From: Pseudomonas sp. NKUCC02_KPG
GTDB lineage: Bacteria; Pseudomonadota; Gammaproteobacteria; Pseudomonadales; Pseudomonadaceae
NCBI RefSeq assembly: GCF_019345465.1
Contig: NZ_JAHKRC010000012.1
Span: 124,001-188,000, forward strand
Direction: 5' to 3'
Length of the DNA stretch: 64,000 nt
Below, piece after piece: positions 16,540 to 25,887 of the stretch. The number at the start of each line of letters is the position of its first letter. Within the stretch, counting starts at the first letter, position 1. A program made the position numbers and the translations under genes. Below the pieces are notes generated by a model. That model was given only the letters and a program-made list of their open reading frames with translations, ran no database searches and was not told the DNA's origin.

Positions 16540-18204
16540 GTGGAACGCGAATACATGGAATTCGACGTGGTCATCGTCGGCGCCGGCCCTGCCGGTTTGT
16601 CCGCCGCCTGCCGCTTAAAGCAGAAGGCCGCCGAAGCCGGTAAAGAAATCAGCGTCTGCGTGGTTGAGAAAGGCTCCGAAGTCGGTGCTCACATTCTATC
16701 TGGTGCTGTTTTCGAACCCCGTGCCTTGAACGAATTGTTCCCGGACTGGAAAGAACTGGGCGCTCCGCTCAACACTCCAGTGACCCGAGACGACATCTAT
16801 GTACTGCGCAGCGATAGCACTGCGACCAAGGTACCTGACCTTTTTGTGCCTAAAACCATGCACAACGAAGGCAACTACATCATCTCCCTGGGCAACCTGT
16901 GCCGCTGGCTGGCGCAACAGGCCGAAAACCTGGGCGTAGAAATCTACCCCGGCTTCGCTGCTCAAGAAGTCCTGTTCGACGAAAACAATGTGGTTCGCGG
17001 GATCATCACCGGCGACCTGGGCGTTGACCGCGAAGGCAACCCTAAAGAAGGCCTGTACACCCCGGGCATGGAGCTGCGTGGCAAGTACACCCTGTTCGCT
17101 GAAGGCTGCCGTGGCCATCTGGGCAAGCAACTGATCGAACGCTTCAAGCTCGACAGTGAGGCCGACGCCCAGCATTACGGTATTGGCCTGAAGGAAATCT
17201 GGGAAATCGACCCGGCCAAACATCAGCCAGGCCTGGTCGTCCACACCGCTGGCTGGCCGCTGGACATCATCAGCAGCGAAAACACCGGCGGCTCTTTCCT
17301 GTATCACCTGGAAAACAACCAGGTCGTTGTCGGCCTGATCGTTGACCTGTCCTACAGCAACACGTTCCTGTCACCGTTCGACGAGTTCCAGCGCCTCAAG
17401 CATCACCCGGTGCTCAAGCAATACCTCGAAGGCGGCAAACGCATCAGCTACGGCGCCCGCGCCATCTGCAAAGGCGGCCTGAATTCACTGCCGAAAATGA
17501 TCTTCAACGGCGGCGCATTGATCGGTTGCGATCTGGGCACCCTGAACTTCTCCAAGATCAAAGGCAGCCACACCGCAATGAAGTCCGGCATGCTCGCAGC
17601 TGAGGCCGTGGCTGACTCGTTGCTCGCAGACTCCGAAGGTGGCGATGCACTCAACACCTACGTTGAAGCCTTCAAAGCCAGCTGGTTGTTCGACGAACTG
17701 TTCGCCAGCCGCAACTTCGGCCCGGCACTGCACAAGTTCGGCCCCATCGTAGGCGGTGGTTTCAACTGGCTCGACCAGAACATCTTTGGCGGCAAGATGC
17801 CGTTCACCCTGCACGACACCAAGCCAGACTATGCGTGTCTGAAACAGGCCAAAGACTGCAAGAAAATCGACTACCCGAAACCTGACGGCAAGCTCAGCTT
17901 CGACAAACTCAGCTCGGTGTTCATCTCCAGCACCAACCATGAAGAAGAGCAGCCGTGCCACCTCAAGCTGCGCGACCCGAGCATCCCGATCAGCGTCAAC
18001 CTGCCGCTCTACGACGAGCCGGCACAGCGCTACTGCCCGGCGGGCGTGTACGAGGTGATCACCCAGGAAAGCGGCGAAAAGCGCTTCCAGATCAACTCGC
18101 AAAACTGCGTTCACTGCAAAACCTGTGACATCAAGGACCCATCGCAGAACATCACCTGGGTAACCCCTGAAGGTGGCGGCGGGCCGACTTACCCGAACAT
18201 GTAA
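16540..18204 (+). CDS. Electron transfer flavoprotein-ubiquinone oxidoreductase
   Basis: This 554-residue membrane-associated enzyme moves electrons from reduced ETF to ubiquinone. The FAD loop GAGPAGLSAACRL is at about 14-26. The C-terminal ferredoxin-like part has CPAGVYEV and NCVHCKTCDIKDPSQNI, supplying the four cysteines of the [4Fe-4S] cluster. The GTG at 16540 is chosen since AGGAG lies seven bases upstream and the product then begins EREYMEFDVV as in P. aeruginosa; a TTG at 16522 precedes the ribosome site. A strong terminator follows. Confidence 0.97.
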   Translation: MEREYMEFDVVIVGAGPAGLSAACRLKQKAAEAGKEISVCVVEKGSEVGAHILSGAVFEPRALNELFPDWKELGAPLNTPVTRDDIYVLRSDSTATKVPDLFVPKTMHNEGNYIISLGNLCRWLAQQAENLGVEIYPGFAAQEVLFDENNVVRGIITGDLGVDREGNPKEGLYTPGMELRGKYTLFAEGCRGHLGKQLIERFKLDSEADAQHYGIGLKEIWEIDPAKHQPGLVVHTAGWPLDIISSENTGGSFLYHLENNQVVVGLIVDLSYSNTFLSPFDEFQRLKHHPVLKQYLEGGKRISYGARAICKGGLNSLPKMIFNGGALIGCDLGTLNFSKIKGSHTAMKSGMLAAEAVADSLLADSEGGDALNTYVEAFKASWLFDELFASRNFGPALHKFGPIVGGGFNWLDQNIFGGKMPFTLHDTKPDYACLKQAKDCKKIDYPKPDGKLSFDKLSSVFISSTNHEEEQPCHLKLRDPSIPISVNLPLYDEPAQRYCPAGVYEVITQESGEKRFQINSQNCVHCKTCDIKDPSQNITWVTPEGGGGPTYPNM

Positions 18205-18210
18205 GTCAAA

Positions 18211-18236
18211 AAGGCTCCTTCGGGGGCCTTTTTTAT
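18211..18236 (+). terminator. Intrinsic terminator of the ETF-QO gene
   Basis: AAGGCTCC, loop TTCG, GGGGCCTT and then TTTTATT begins six bases after the stop codon. Confidence 0.9.
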
Positions 18237-18249
18237 TGCCCCCGGATTT

Positions 18250-18334
18250 GTGGGAGCGGGCTTGCTCGCGATGGGATCGCCCAGGTTTGCCTGACAGACT
18301 GCGCTGCCCGCGTCGCGAGCAAGCCCGCTCCCAC
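18250..18334. repeat. REP palindrome pair, GTGGGAGC family
   Basis: GTGGGAGCGGGCTTGCTCGCGA and its exact inverse ending GCTCCCAC flank a 40-base spacer. It lies between the convergent ETF-QO and AraC-family genes. Confidence 0.92.
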
Positions 18335-18357
18335 AACACGCCCGTCACACCGGCTGG

Positions 18358-19251
18358 CTAGCACCCTACCCCTTCATGCCCCGGGCTGCGCTCGAAGTAG
18401 CGCTTGTACTCGCGACTGAACTGCGAAGTACTTTGATAGCCCACGCGCTCCGCCACCTGCGCCACACCCAGTCCCTCGCTCAATAACAATTGCTGTGCCC
18501 GCAACAGCCGCAAACGCTTGAGGTACTGCACCGGCGACAGCAAAGTGCTGCGCTTGAAATGTTCGTGAAACGTGGATGCACTCATGTTCGCGCAACGGGC
18601 CAGGGTCTCGACATTCAGCGGCTGCGCGAAATGCTCATGCAAGTAACTCAACGATGCCGCCACCCGAGCAAACTGCCCTTGCTGCTCGACCAATGCCCGC
18701 AACACACCCGCCTGCGGCCCGCGCAATGCCGCGAACAGCACTTCGCGCAGCCGTGCCTGGCCCATGATCCGGCACTCCATCGGATCATGCAGGCAACGCA
18801 GCAGGCGCTCGACGGCGTGGCGCATGTCGTCATCCAGTACCGCCGACGTCATCGACTCAGGCGTCTGCGCCACGGCACTGCGATCCGGGGCCAGCCCCAT
18901 CGCCAGCACCAACTCCCCCAGCACGGCGCGATCAATACTGATTGCCACCCCCAGCAGAGGCGCGTCCTCGGAGGCAAAGGTTTCACACTCAAAAGGCACT
19001 GACAGCGCCTGCACCAGATAATGCCCTGCACCGTATTCCATCGTGCGCTGCCCCAGGTAGGCCAACTTACTGCCTTGGGCAATCACCATTAGGCTAGGCT
19101 CATAGATCTGCGGCATACGGGCCACTACCCGGCACGCAGAAACAACCCGAACTTCAGGTAACAAGGTGGACACAAAACCGGTTTGTGTCGCCAGCGGTTC
19201 GATCAGAGACACCAGCATGGCGTTCTCGTCCCGGTGACGGGTCAAAAGCAT
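18358..19251 (-). CDS. AraC-family transcriptional regulator
   Basis: The 297-residue regulator has an N-terminal cupin-like AraC_N domain (YEPSLMVIAQGSKLAYLG, about 51-68) and two C-terminal helix-turn-helix motifs (about 205-292) ending in GYQSTSQFSREYKRYFERSPG. It is divergent from the zinc alcohol dehydrogenase gene, the standard arrangement in which this subfamily controls its neighbour, probably in response to an aldehyde or alcohol. The start codon is uncertain: an internal ATG at 19218 is an alternative. Confidence 0.9.
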   Translation of the reverse strand: MLLTRHRDENAMLVSLIEPLATQTGFVSTLLPEVRVVSACRVVARMPQIYEPSLMVIAQGSKLAYLGQRTMEYGAGHYLVQALSVPFECETFASEDAPLLGVAISIDRAVLGELVLAMGLAPDRSAVAQTPESMTSAVLDDDMRHAVERLLRCLHDPMECRIMGQARLREVLFAALRGPQAGVLRALVEQQGQFARVAASLSYLHEHFAQPLNVETLARCANMSASTFHEHFKRSTLLSPVQYLKRLRLLRAQQLLLSEGLGVAQVAERVGYQSTSQFSREYKRYFERSPGHEGVGC

Positions 19252-19430
19252 GGAGAAATTTTCACAGGAGGAATAGACAGCTGCATCTTCGCAGAATTGG
19301 TCAATAAAGCGACAGCAGACCTGTTACTCCGGAGTATTAGGCATGACACACGGAGGAATCGTCATAGTCCTGCAAAGCATCCAGGCGCAAAATCCCCCCC
19401 TCTACACAGTCAACGTTTCGCGAGGTTCTC

Positions 19431-20495
19431 ATGTCCACTGTCACTTATAACGCTATCGGTTATGCCGCTCAGAACGCCAAGGCCCCACTGGCGCCGATGC
19501 AGTTCAACCGTCGCGCCCCCCGCCCGGACGACGTCGCCATCGAAGTGCTGTACTGCGGCGTTTGCCATTCCGACATCCACCAGGCGCGCAATGACTGGGG
19601 CTTCGCGACTTACCCCCTGATGCCTGGCCATGAAATCGTCGGCAAGGTGACGGCCATTGGCGACAAAGTCACCAAACACAAGGTCGGCGACCTCGTCGGC
19701 GTGGGCTGCATGGTCGACTCGTGCCGTACCTGCTCGGCCTGCAAGGAAGATCTTGAGCAATACTGTCTGGAAGGCATGACCCAGACCTACGCCAGCCCGG
19801 ACCGTATCGACGGCACGCTGACGATGGGCGGTTACTCGGACAACATGGTGGTCAGCGAACACTTCGTGCTGAGCATCCCGAAAAACCTCGACCCGGCCAG
19901 CGCCGCACCGCTGCTGTGCGCCGGCATCACCACCTACTCGCCACTGGTTCATTACGGTGTTGAGCCGGGCGACAAGGTCGGGATTCTGGGCATGGGCGGC
20001 CTGGGCCACATGGGCATCAAGTTCGCCAAGGCCCTGGGCGCTGAAGTGACGCTGTTCACCCGCTCCCAGGCCAAGGCCGAAGAAGCCTACCGCCAAGGTG
20101 CAGACCACGTGATCGTGTCCACCGACGCCGAGCAGATGAAAGCCGCTGCAGGCACCTTCAACTTCCTGCTGGACACCATTCCGGTGCCGCACGACCTGAA
20201 CCCGTACCTCGAAACCCTGACGTTTGACGGCGTGCACATTCTGGTGGGTCTGATCGAACCGGTTGAACCGGCACTCAACGCCTTCAACCTGGTATTCAAG
20301 CGCCGCGTGCTGGCCGGTTCGTTGATCGGTGGCATTGCCGAAACCCAGGAGATGCTGGATTTCAGCGCCGAACACGGGATTACCTGCGACATCGAAATGC
20401 TCGACATCAAAAACATCAACGAAGCCTTTGAGCGTGTAGTTAAAGGCGACGTGAAATACCGTTTCGTGATCGACATGAAAACCCTGAAAGCCTAA
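19431..20495 (+). CDS. Zinc-dependent NAD(P) alcohol/aldehyde reductase (YahK/AdhC-type)
   Basis: This 354-residue medium-chain dehydrogenase has the catalytic zinc motif CGVCHSDIHQARNDWG (Cys42), GHEIVGKV (His-Glu) and the structural zinc cysteines in SCRTCSACKEDLEQYC (about 99-114). The nucleotide loop GMGGLGHMGIKFAKALG lies near 188-204. The motifs match YahK-like broad-range NADPH aldehyde reductases. GAGG precedes the ATG. It is divergently transcribed from the AraC-family regulator and convergent with the IclR gene, with only 10 bases between the stops. Confidence 0.93.
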   Translation: MSTVTYNAIGYAAQNAKAPLAPMQFNRRAPRPDDVAIEVLYCGVCHSDIHQARNDWGFATYPLMPGHEIVGKVTAIGDKVTKHKVGDLVGVGCMVDSCRTCSACKEDLEQYCLEGMTQTYASPDRIDGTLTMGGYSDNMVVSEHFVLSIPKNLDPASAAPLLCAGITTYSPLVHYGVEPGDKVGILGMGGLGHMGIKFAKALGAEVTLFTRSQAKAEEAYRQGADHVIVSTDAEQMKAAAGTFNFLLDTIPVPHDLNPYLETLTFDGVHILVGLIEPVEPALNAFNLVFKRRVLAGSLIGGIAETQEMLDFSAEHGITCDIEMLDIKNINEAFERVVKGDVKYRFVIDMKTLKA

Positions 20496-20505
20496 GCCAA
20501 GGGTT

Positions 20506-21291
20506 TTAGCCGCCCAACTCCGCCGATATCTGTTGTGCGGCATGGGTAATGACCGGGATCAACCCGGTCATTTTCTCATGGGGCATATACGGCACAGTGC
20601 TGGCGATACTGATGGCCGCGACGATCTGCCCGCTGGCATCACGTATGGGCGCAGCCACACAGCGGATCGACGGTTCGTTGTCTTCCAGGTCAAACGCATA
20701 CCCTCCCGCCACATACCCGCGCATGCGCTCCTCGAACTGCTCCCACGACGGTTCCTGATGATCGGGCCACAACGGTTTTTTGCCGCCTGCGCTCTGGCCG
20801 GCTTCATACAGGCGCCGCCATTCGTCCAGGGGCGCATCCAGCAACATGGCCTTGCCAATGCCGGTACGTGCCATCGCCATCCGGTGCCCCACCCGCGAAC
20901 GCATCTCCGGGCCATTTCGCCCCGGGTTCTTGTGCAGGTACAGCACCTCATCCCCCTCGCGCACCGCCAAATGAATGGTATCGCCGGTCAAGGCTGACAA
21001 TTGATCCAGATACGGCTCGGCCAGCGTCACCAACGGCAGCTCTTCACGGGCCTGAAAACCCAGCTCGATCAGCTTGGGCCCCAGCAAATATCCCACTTTG
21101 GGCAACACCCGCAAATAACGCTCATCCACCAGGCAACTGGCCAGGCGATGGGTGGTGCTGCGCGTGGTCCCGATCACCCGGGCGATGTCCTTGAGGTCAC
21201 GCGCGCCATTGGCCACGGCCTGAACCACCGCCAGGCCGCGGAGCAAGGTTTGGGTACCGGTCGGAGCGATTTTCGTGGAGTCGTCCTGCAT
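20506..21291 (-). CDS. IclR-family regulator of the galactonate/galactose genes
   Basis: This 261-residue regulator has an N-terminal winged helix (TLLRGLAVVQAVANGARDLKDIARVIGTTRSTTHRLASCL) and the C-terminal effector domain (GDTIHLAVREGDEVLYLHK, GIGKAMLLDAPLDEW, ISIASTVPYMPHEKM). The ATG at 21291 is used because GGAAAGG lies upstream; earlier ATGs at 21306 and 21330 lack such a site. It is the last gene of the dgoK-dgoA-dgoD-transporter run and is the natural candidate to bind the matching operator repeats in front of dgoK and the dehydrogenase gene. Confidence 0.9.
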   Translation of the reverse strand: MQDDSTKIAPTGTQTLLRGLAVVQAVANGARDLKDIARVIGTTRSTTHRLASCLVDERYLRVLPKVGYLLGPKLIELGFQAREELPLVTLAEPYLDQLSALTGDTIHLAVREGDEVLYLHKNPGRNGPEMRSRVGHRMAMARTGIGKAMLLDAPLDEWRRLYEAGQSAGGKKPLWPDHQEPSWEQFEERMRGYVAGGYAFDLEDNEPSIRCVAAPIRDASGQIVAAISIASTVPYMPHEKMTGLIPVITHAAQQISAELGG

Positions 21292-21354
21292 AGCCAGCCT
21301 TTCCATTGATAGGTGAGAACCGGGCAGCATTATGGTCGCCCGGCTGACTGACGG

Positions 21355-22665
21355 CTACAGCTCGATCCGCTCGACCTTGCCCACCAGCAAGATGTAGGAC
21401 AACGCCCCCAGCAGCGCCAGCACCGAAATATAGGTGATTGCCGGGGCAAACGAGTCGCCGGTGGCCAAAAAGCCGATCACGATGGGCGTGGTAATCGCCG
21501 ACAGGTTACCGATCAAATTGAACACCCCGCCGGTAAGCCCCAGCAGCCGCGCCGGTGCCAATGTCGACACCAGGGACCAGGTAATCGACGCCAGCCCGTT
21601 GCCAAAAAACGCCAGCGCCAGAAACGCAATCACCAGCGGCGTCGAGTCGACAAAGTTGGCGCCAATGATCGAGGTCGAAATCAGCAACCCGCCGATGATC
21701 GGCAGCTTGCGAGCAAAGCCCACCGAGTAACCGCGACGAATCAACCAGTCAGAAAAGAACCCGGAACACAGCACGCCCACAAACGCCGCCAGAAACGGCA
21801 ACGAAGCCAGCAAACCGGACTTGATAAAGTCCATGCCGCGGTATTTCACCAGGTAGGTGGGGAACCATGTCAGGAAAAACCACAGCGTCGAATTCAGGCA
21901 GAACTGCCCCAGGTAAATGCCCCACAGTTTACGTTTGGTGAGCACGATCCCCAGGTCCAGCCAACTGAACGCCGCCTTGCGCTTGGCGGTCTGGCTCTGG
22001 ATATCCACCAGCCCGCCCCCCTCGGCGATCAAATCGATTTCAGCCTGATTGACGCCCTTGAAGTCCCGGGGTTCGCGGTACACCGCATACCAGATAGCGG
22101 CCCAGGCAATCCCCACCGCACCGGTGCTGACAAATACCATATGCCAGCCCCAGTGATGCTGCAGCCAGGCCAGTACCGGCGTCAGAAACGCCAGACCGAC
22201 AAACTGCCCTGAGGTGTAAAAACCGATGGCCGTAGCGCGCTCGCGCTCCGGGAACCAGGTGGTCACCACCCGGCTGTTGATCGGGTACGCCGGGGCTTCC
22301 AGCGCACCCACCGCCATGCGCAAGACGAACAGGGCGATAAAGCTCGCGGCAAAGCCGAGCATCACCGTGGCCACCGACCACAGAAGCAAGGCGACGCTGT
22401 AGAGAATACGCGGCGGCACCCGATCCACCAGCCAGCCGCCGGGGATTTGCATGGCGGCGTAGGTCCAGCCGAAAGCCGAAAAAATCAGCCCCACATGCAC
22501 CGGGTCCAGCCCCAGGTCGGTGGTCAGTGCGGGGGCGGCAATCGACAGGTTGCTGCGGTCCAGGTAGTTGATCACCACGGTGATGAACAACAGCACCATG
22601 ATGAAAAAACGCTTGCGGCTAGGCGCCACTAAAATCGCGGGCGCGACAGTGCTTGCAGATGACAT
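21355..22665 (-). CDS. MFS transporter, anion:cation symporter family (D-galactonate type)
   Basis: A 436-residue protein with about 12 membrane helices. Its features match the hexuronate/galactonate ACS group: NYLDRSNLSIAAPAL in helix 1, GWLVDRVPPR (loop 2-3 motif), NSRVVTTWFPERERATAIG and the late FFSDWLIRRG loop. It should take up D-galactonate or a related sugar acid with protons. The second ATG (22665) is better placed, seven bases from AGAGG, than the one at 22671. The dgoD gene lies upstream, across a REP-like palindrome. Confidence 0.9.
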   Translation of the reverse strand: MSSASTVAPAILVAPSRKRFFIMVLLFITVVINYLDRSNLSIAAPALTTDLGLDPVHVGLIFSAFGWTYAAMQIPGGWLVDRVPPRILYSVALLLWSVATVMLGFAASFIALFVLRMAVGALEAPAYPINSRVVTTWFPERERATAIGFYTSGQFVGLAFLTPVLAWLQHHWGWHMVFVSTGAVGIAWAAIWYAVYREPRDFKGVNQAEIDLIAEGGGLVDIQSQTAKRKAAFSWLDLGIVLTKRKLWGIYLGQFCLNSTLWFFLTWFPTYLVKYRGMDFIKSGLLASLPFLAAFVGVLCSGFFSDWLIRRGYSVGFARKLPIIGGLLISTSIIGANFVDSTPLVIAFLALAFFGNGLASITWSLVSTLAPARLLGLTGGVFNLIGNLSAITTPIVIGFLATGDSFAPAITYISVLALLGALSYILLVGKVERIEL

Positions 22666-22712
22666 GGGCATGCCTCTTTCTTATGTTTATTGAGGTCGTG
22701 GGGGCAGAACCT

Positions 22713-22803
22713 GTAGTCGCTGCCGCAGGCTGCGAAGGGGCCATCGGTGCTTGCGATATAACGTGTTGCTACGCAACCCTTCGCAGCCTTCGGCAGCGAC
22801 TAC
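22713..22803. repeat. Palindromic repeat, GTAGTCGCTGCCG family
   Basis: GTAGTCGCTGCCGCAGGCTGCGAAGGGG is answered by the inverse CCCTTCGCAGCCTTCGGCAGCGACTAC. The same outer unit bounds the elements at 25752 and 44391, so it is a second REP-like family in this window. This copy lies inside an operon, between dgoD and the transporter gene. Confidence 0.85.
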
Positions 22804-22813
22804 ATGAGTGGCA

Positions 22814-23962
22814 TTACCACTCGGCAAAGCTGCCATCGGCATGGCGCCAGATCGGGTTGCGCCAGCGGTGGCCGATCAACGCACGCTCCTGCACATACTC
22901 TTCGTTGATCTCGATACCCAGGCCCGGACCGTTGGGGATTTTTACAAAGCCTTTGTCGTAATCGAATACCGCCGGGTCTTTGACGTAGTCCAGCAGGTCG
23001 TTGCTTTCGTTGTAGTGGATACCCAGGCTTTGCTCCTGGATAAAGGCGTTGTAGCAGACCGCATCCAGTTGCAAGCAGGCCGCCAGTGCAATCGGCCCCA
23101 GGGGGCAGTGCAAGGCCAGGGCCACGTCATAGGCTTCGGCCATGTTGGCGATTTTGCGGGTTTCGGTGATCCCGCCCGCATGGGACGCATCCGGCTGGAT
23201 GATGTCGACATAACCTTCGCTGAGCACCCGCTTGAAATCCCAGCGTGAAAACAACCGCTCGCCCAGGGCAATCGGTGTGCTGGTCAGCGGCGCCAGCTCT
23301 TTAAGCGCCTCGTAGTTTTCGCTCAGTACCGGTTCTTCGATAAACATCAGTTTGTACGCGTCCAGCTCCTTCATCAGGATCTTGGCCATCGGCTTGTGAA
23401 CACGACCATGGAAATCCACCCCAATGCCGACATTGGGGCCCACCGCATCACGCACCGCCGCCACGTTGGCCAGCGCCAGATCGACCTTTTCAAAGCTGTC
23501 GACAAACTGCAGCTCTTCGGTGCCGTTCATTTTTATCGCGGTAAACCCGCGGCTCACGGCCTCTTTGGCTGCCCTGGCCGTGTCGGCCGGACGGTCGCCG
23601 CCGATCCACGAATAGACCCGGATCTTGTCCCGCACCTGGCCACCCAGCAAATCGCTGACCGACACCCCCAGCGCCTTGCCCTTGATATCCCACAGTGCCT
23701 GGTCGATACCGGCCAGGGCGCTCATGTGTACCGCCCCGCCACGGTAAAAACCGCCGCGATAAAGCACGGTCCAGATGTCTTCGATATTGCGCGGGTCCTT
23801 GCCGATCAAGTAGTCCGACAGTTCATCCACCGCAGTGGCCACGGTGTGGGCGCGGCCTTCGACCACGGGTTCACCCCAGCCGGTCACGCCTTCATCGGTT
23901 TCGATCTTCAGGAACAACCAGCGCGGCGGAACCAGATAGGTGGTGAGTTTGGTGATTTTCAT
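22814..23962 (-). CDS. dgoD: D-galactonate dehydratase
   Basis: With the start at 23962 (MKITKLTTYLVPPRW) the product is 382 residues, the usual size of DgoD. Enolase-superfamily residues are visible: VDFHGRVH (metal Asp and catalytic His, about 183-190), FIEEPV (Glu), LGERLFSRWDF (Glu), QPDASHAGGITE and LHCPLGPIALAA (second catalytic His). It converts D-galactonate to 2-keto-3-deoxygalactonate. An open frame extends upstream to 24025 but overlaps dgoA and carries no family sequence. It lies 41 bases after dgoA. Confidence 0.95.
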   Translation of the reverse strand: MKITKLTTYLVPPRWLFLKIETDEGVTGWGEPVVEGRAHTVATAVDELSDYLIGKDPRNIEDIWTVLYRGGFYRGGAVHMSALAGIDQALWDIKGKALGVSVSDLLGGQVRDKIRVYSWIGGDRPADTARAAKEAVSRGFTAIKMNGTEELQFVDSFEKVDLALANVAAVRDAVGPNVGIGVDFHGRVHKPMAKILMKELDAYKLMFIEEPVLSENYEALKELAPLTSTPIALGERLFSRWDFKRVLSEGYVDIIQPDASHAGGITETRKIANMAEAYDVALALHCPLGPIALAACLQLDAVCYNAFIQEQSLGIHYNESNDLLDYVKDPAVFDYDKGFVKIPNGPGLGIEINEEYVQERALIGHRWRNPIWRHADGSFAEW

Positions 23963-24002
23963 CGTGTTGTCTCTCTTGTTCGATGGGGCGCCACAGCGCC
24001 AG

Positions 24003-24632
24003 TCAGTTGGCCTGACGCCGGGCATTCCAGGCGTGCACGTAGGCTTTGGCGTTAACCGCCACTTGATCCGGGCTCATCCCGGGCTTGAACAGGCCGGAGC
24101 CTAAACCGAACCCGGATACCCCGGCATCGACAAACACCTGCATGTTGTCCGGGGTTATGCCCCCAACCGGGATCAGCAGCGTACCGGCGGGCAACACGGC
24201 CAGCCAGGCCTTGACCACGGCCGGGCCCATTTGCTCGGCCGGGAACATCTTCAGCACATCGGCACCTTCGGCCAGCGCAGCAAAGGCTTCGGTGGGCGTG
24301 GCGACACCCGGCGACAGGTACAAGCCCGCTGCCTTGGCCGCACGCAGCACGGTGGGGTCGCTGTGGGGCATGACAATCACCTGCCCCCCCGCCGCTTTCA
24401 CCTGCTCGACCTGTTGCGCCGTCAACACCGTGCCCGCGCCGACCAGGCAGTCGGCAGGCAAGGTGCTGCGCAAGATACGGATGCTTTCATAGGGCTGGGG
24501 AGAATTAAGCGGTACTTCCAGGGTACGAAAGCCCTCGTCATACAGCACTTTGCCGATAGCTTGCGCCTCGTGTGGACGCAAACCGCGAAGAATCGCGATC
24601 AGTCCGTTTTTTGCCAGTGCTTGCTTGAGCAT
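24003..24632 (-). CDS. dgoA: 2-dehydro-3-deoxy-6-phosphogalactonate aldolase
   Basis: This 209-residue class I aldolase of the KDPG/KDPGal family cleaves 2-keto-3-deoxy-6-phosphogalactonate to pyruvate and glyceraldehyde 3-phosphate. AILRGLRPHEA (substrate Arg), LEVPLNSPQPYESI (catalytic Glu), GAGTVLTAQQV, the Schiff-base Lys in DVLKMFPAEQMG and PVGGITPDNM are all in place; the Asn-Ser-Pro sequence after Pro is typical of DgoA rather than Eda. It starts one base after the dgoK stop codon. Confidence 0.95.
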   Translation of the reverse strand: MLKQALAKNGLIAILRGLRPHEAQAIGKVLYDEGFRTLEVPLNSPQPYESIRILRSTLPADCLVGAGTVLTAQQVEQVKAAGGQVIVMPHSDPTVLRAAKAAGLYLSPGVATPTEAFAALAEGADVLKMFPAEQMGPAVVKAWLAVLPAGTLLIPVGGITPDNMQVFVDAGVSGFGLGSGLFKPGMSPDQVAVNAKAYVHAWNARRQAN

Positions 24633-24633
24633 C

Positions 24634-25623
24634 TCAGGCCTCCAGATCAGTGTGTTGGAGCAACCCGGCCGCCTGGGCCAGGTGCCATAAACCTTGCTCG
24701 GTAGCCTGTTCTGCCAGGCTCACATCGGCGAATCCGCAGGCACCCAGTGCACGCCGGTAGCGCTCACAGAGTTGCGTATTGCCAATCAGAATGATCGCTG
24801 GCAGCGGTTTCCCGCCCCGGCGTCGGCGTAACACATTGCCCAGCGCGGCCAGCTCATGGCCAATCAGCAGACCGGACACATAGTCAGGCTGCTGCACGGG
24901 GCTTAGCTGCCCGGTAAGGCTCAGGGTACGTGCGCTGAACAGCGTCGACAGCGGGCCACGCTCGCCGTCCGGGGACAGCGCCACCTCTACGCCACGGGCA
25001 AATGCAGCGGCGTCAAACTGCGCAGCAGGCTGCTGGGTACGGCCCAGAATCGTGTGCTCGCAGACGGCGGCATACAACTCGCCAGTCATGAAGGTATCGA
25101 AATGCACCAGACGGCCGTCCTGCACCTGCACCCATTTGGAGTGGCTGCCTGGCAGGCCGATCAAGCATTCGTTGAGATGAGGATGGGTTTGCAGGACGCC
25201 CAGTACCTGGGTTTCTTCGCCGCGCATGACGTTGGGCAGGGTTGAACGCTGGATCACGCCCGGCACGATATGGACATCAACTCCCCGCACGCTGCGTACC
25301 GTCTGCAAGGCTGTGCTCAAGTCCGCGAGGCTGGCAGGTGTCTCGCGGTAAGCCGCCTCAATCCAGCCCTGGGCGCTACCGACCATGCCGCAGGCAATGA
25401 CCGGGATGCCGGGGTTGGCTTGCAGCCAGTCGGCACATGCCTCATCGAACGCCAGCTCAAAGCCGTCGGTACACCAGTGACCTGCAATTAACCGGGCGGT
25501 ATCCGGCAACTGCATGATCCCGCAAGCCAGCGAGCGCATTTTCAGCACCTGCCCGGCGGGGCCGAGTAAATAAGCACGAAGGGAGGTCGTACCCCAATCG
25601 AGCGCGATCAATTGCGCCTGCAT
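24634..25623 (-). CDS. dgoK: 2-dehydro-3-deoxygalactonokinase
   Basis: The 329-residue kinase phosphorylates 2-keto-3-deoxygalactonate. IALDWGTTSLRAYLL (phosphate loop of the ASKHA fold) opens the protein, CGMVGSAQGW and LPGSHSKWVQV follow, and GLLIGHELAA lies in the second lobe. The start at 25623 has AGGTGA five bases upstream; the open frame runs further up through the promoter but that part is not coding. It is the first gene of the dgoK-dgoA-dgoD-transporter-IclR transcript. Confidence 0.95.
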   Translation of the reverse strand: MQAQLIALDWGTTSLRAYLLGPAGQVLKMRSLACGIMQLPDTARLIAGHWCTDGFELAFDEACADWLQANPGIPVIACGMVGSAQGWIEAAYRETPASLADLSTALQTVRSVRGVDVHIVPGVIQRSTLPNVMRGEETQVLGVLQTHPHLNECLIGLPGSHSKWVQVQDGRLVHFDTFMTGELYAAVCEHTILGRTQQPAAQFDAAAFARGVEVALSPDGERGPLSTLFSARTLSLTGQLSPVQQPDYVSGLLIGHELAALGNVLRRRRGGKPLPAIILIGNTQLCERYRRALGACGFADVSLAEQATEQGLWHLAQAAGLLQHTDLEA

Positions 25624-25675
25624 CGCTTCACCTGTTTTGTTTTTAGCAGTGAATGCTGTGAGTCCGTGCAGGAGA

Positions 25676-25730
25676 CTATAAACCGCCAGCGCTACAAATC
25701 TCAATATATAAATATGCATCTCATATATAG
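25676..25730 (-). promoter_or_regulatory. dgoK promoter with paired operator repeats
   Basis: On the minus strand TTGAGA (25704-25699) and TTATAG (25681-25676) are 17 bases apart. Plus-strand repeats ATCTCAATATATA (25698-25710) and ATCTCATATATAG (25718-25730) are offset by exactly 20 bases and cover the -35 region. The same arrangement occurs before the dehydrogenase gene at 30452-30506, which implies a shared regulator, probably the IclR protein. Confidence 0.7.
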
Positions 25731-25751
25731 GGATTTAATACGCTTTAAACT

Positions 25752-25872
25752 CTGTAACTGCTGCCGCAGGCTGCGATAGGGCTGGTGCGCCACTGCGACG
25801 TAGCGACCTTAATCTTTTGATCAGGAATGAAGGCCCTTCGGCCCTTATCGCAGCCTGCGGCAGCGACTACAG
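25752..25872. repeat. Palindromic repeat, GTAGTCGCTGCCG family
   Basis: CTGTAACTGCTGCCGCAGG with CTGCGATAGGGC is mirrored by GCCCTTATCGCAG and CCTGCGGCAGCGACTACAG at the far end. The centre is a 60-base spacer containing AAGGCCCTTCGGCCCTT. It lies between araH and the dgoK promoter and could also act as a transcription stop for the importer operon. Confidence 0.8.
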
Positions 25873-25887
25873 AAACAGGGCCAGGAC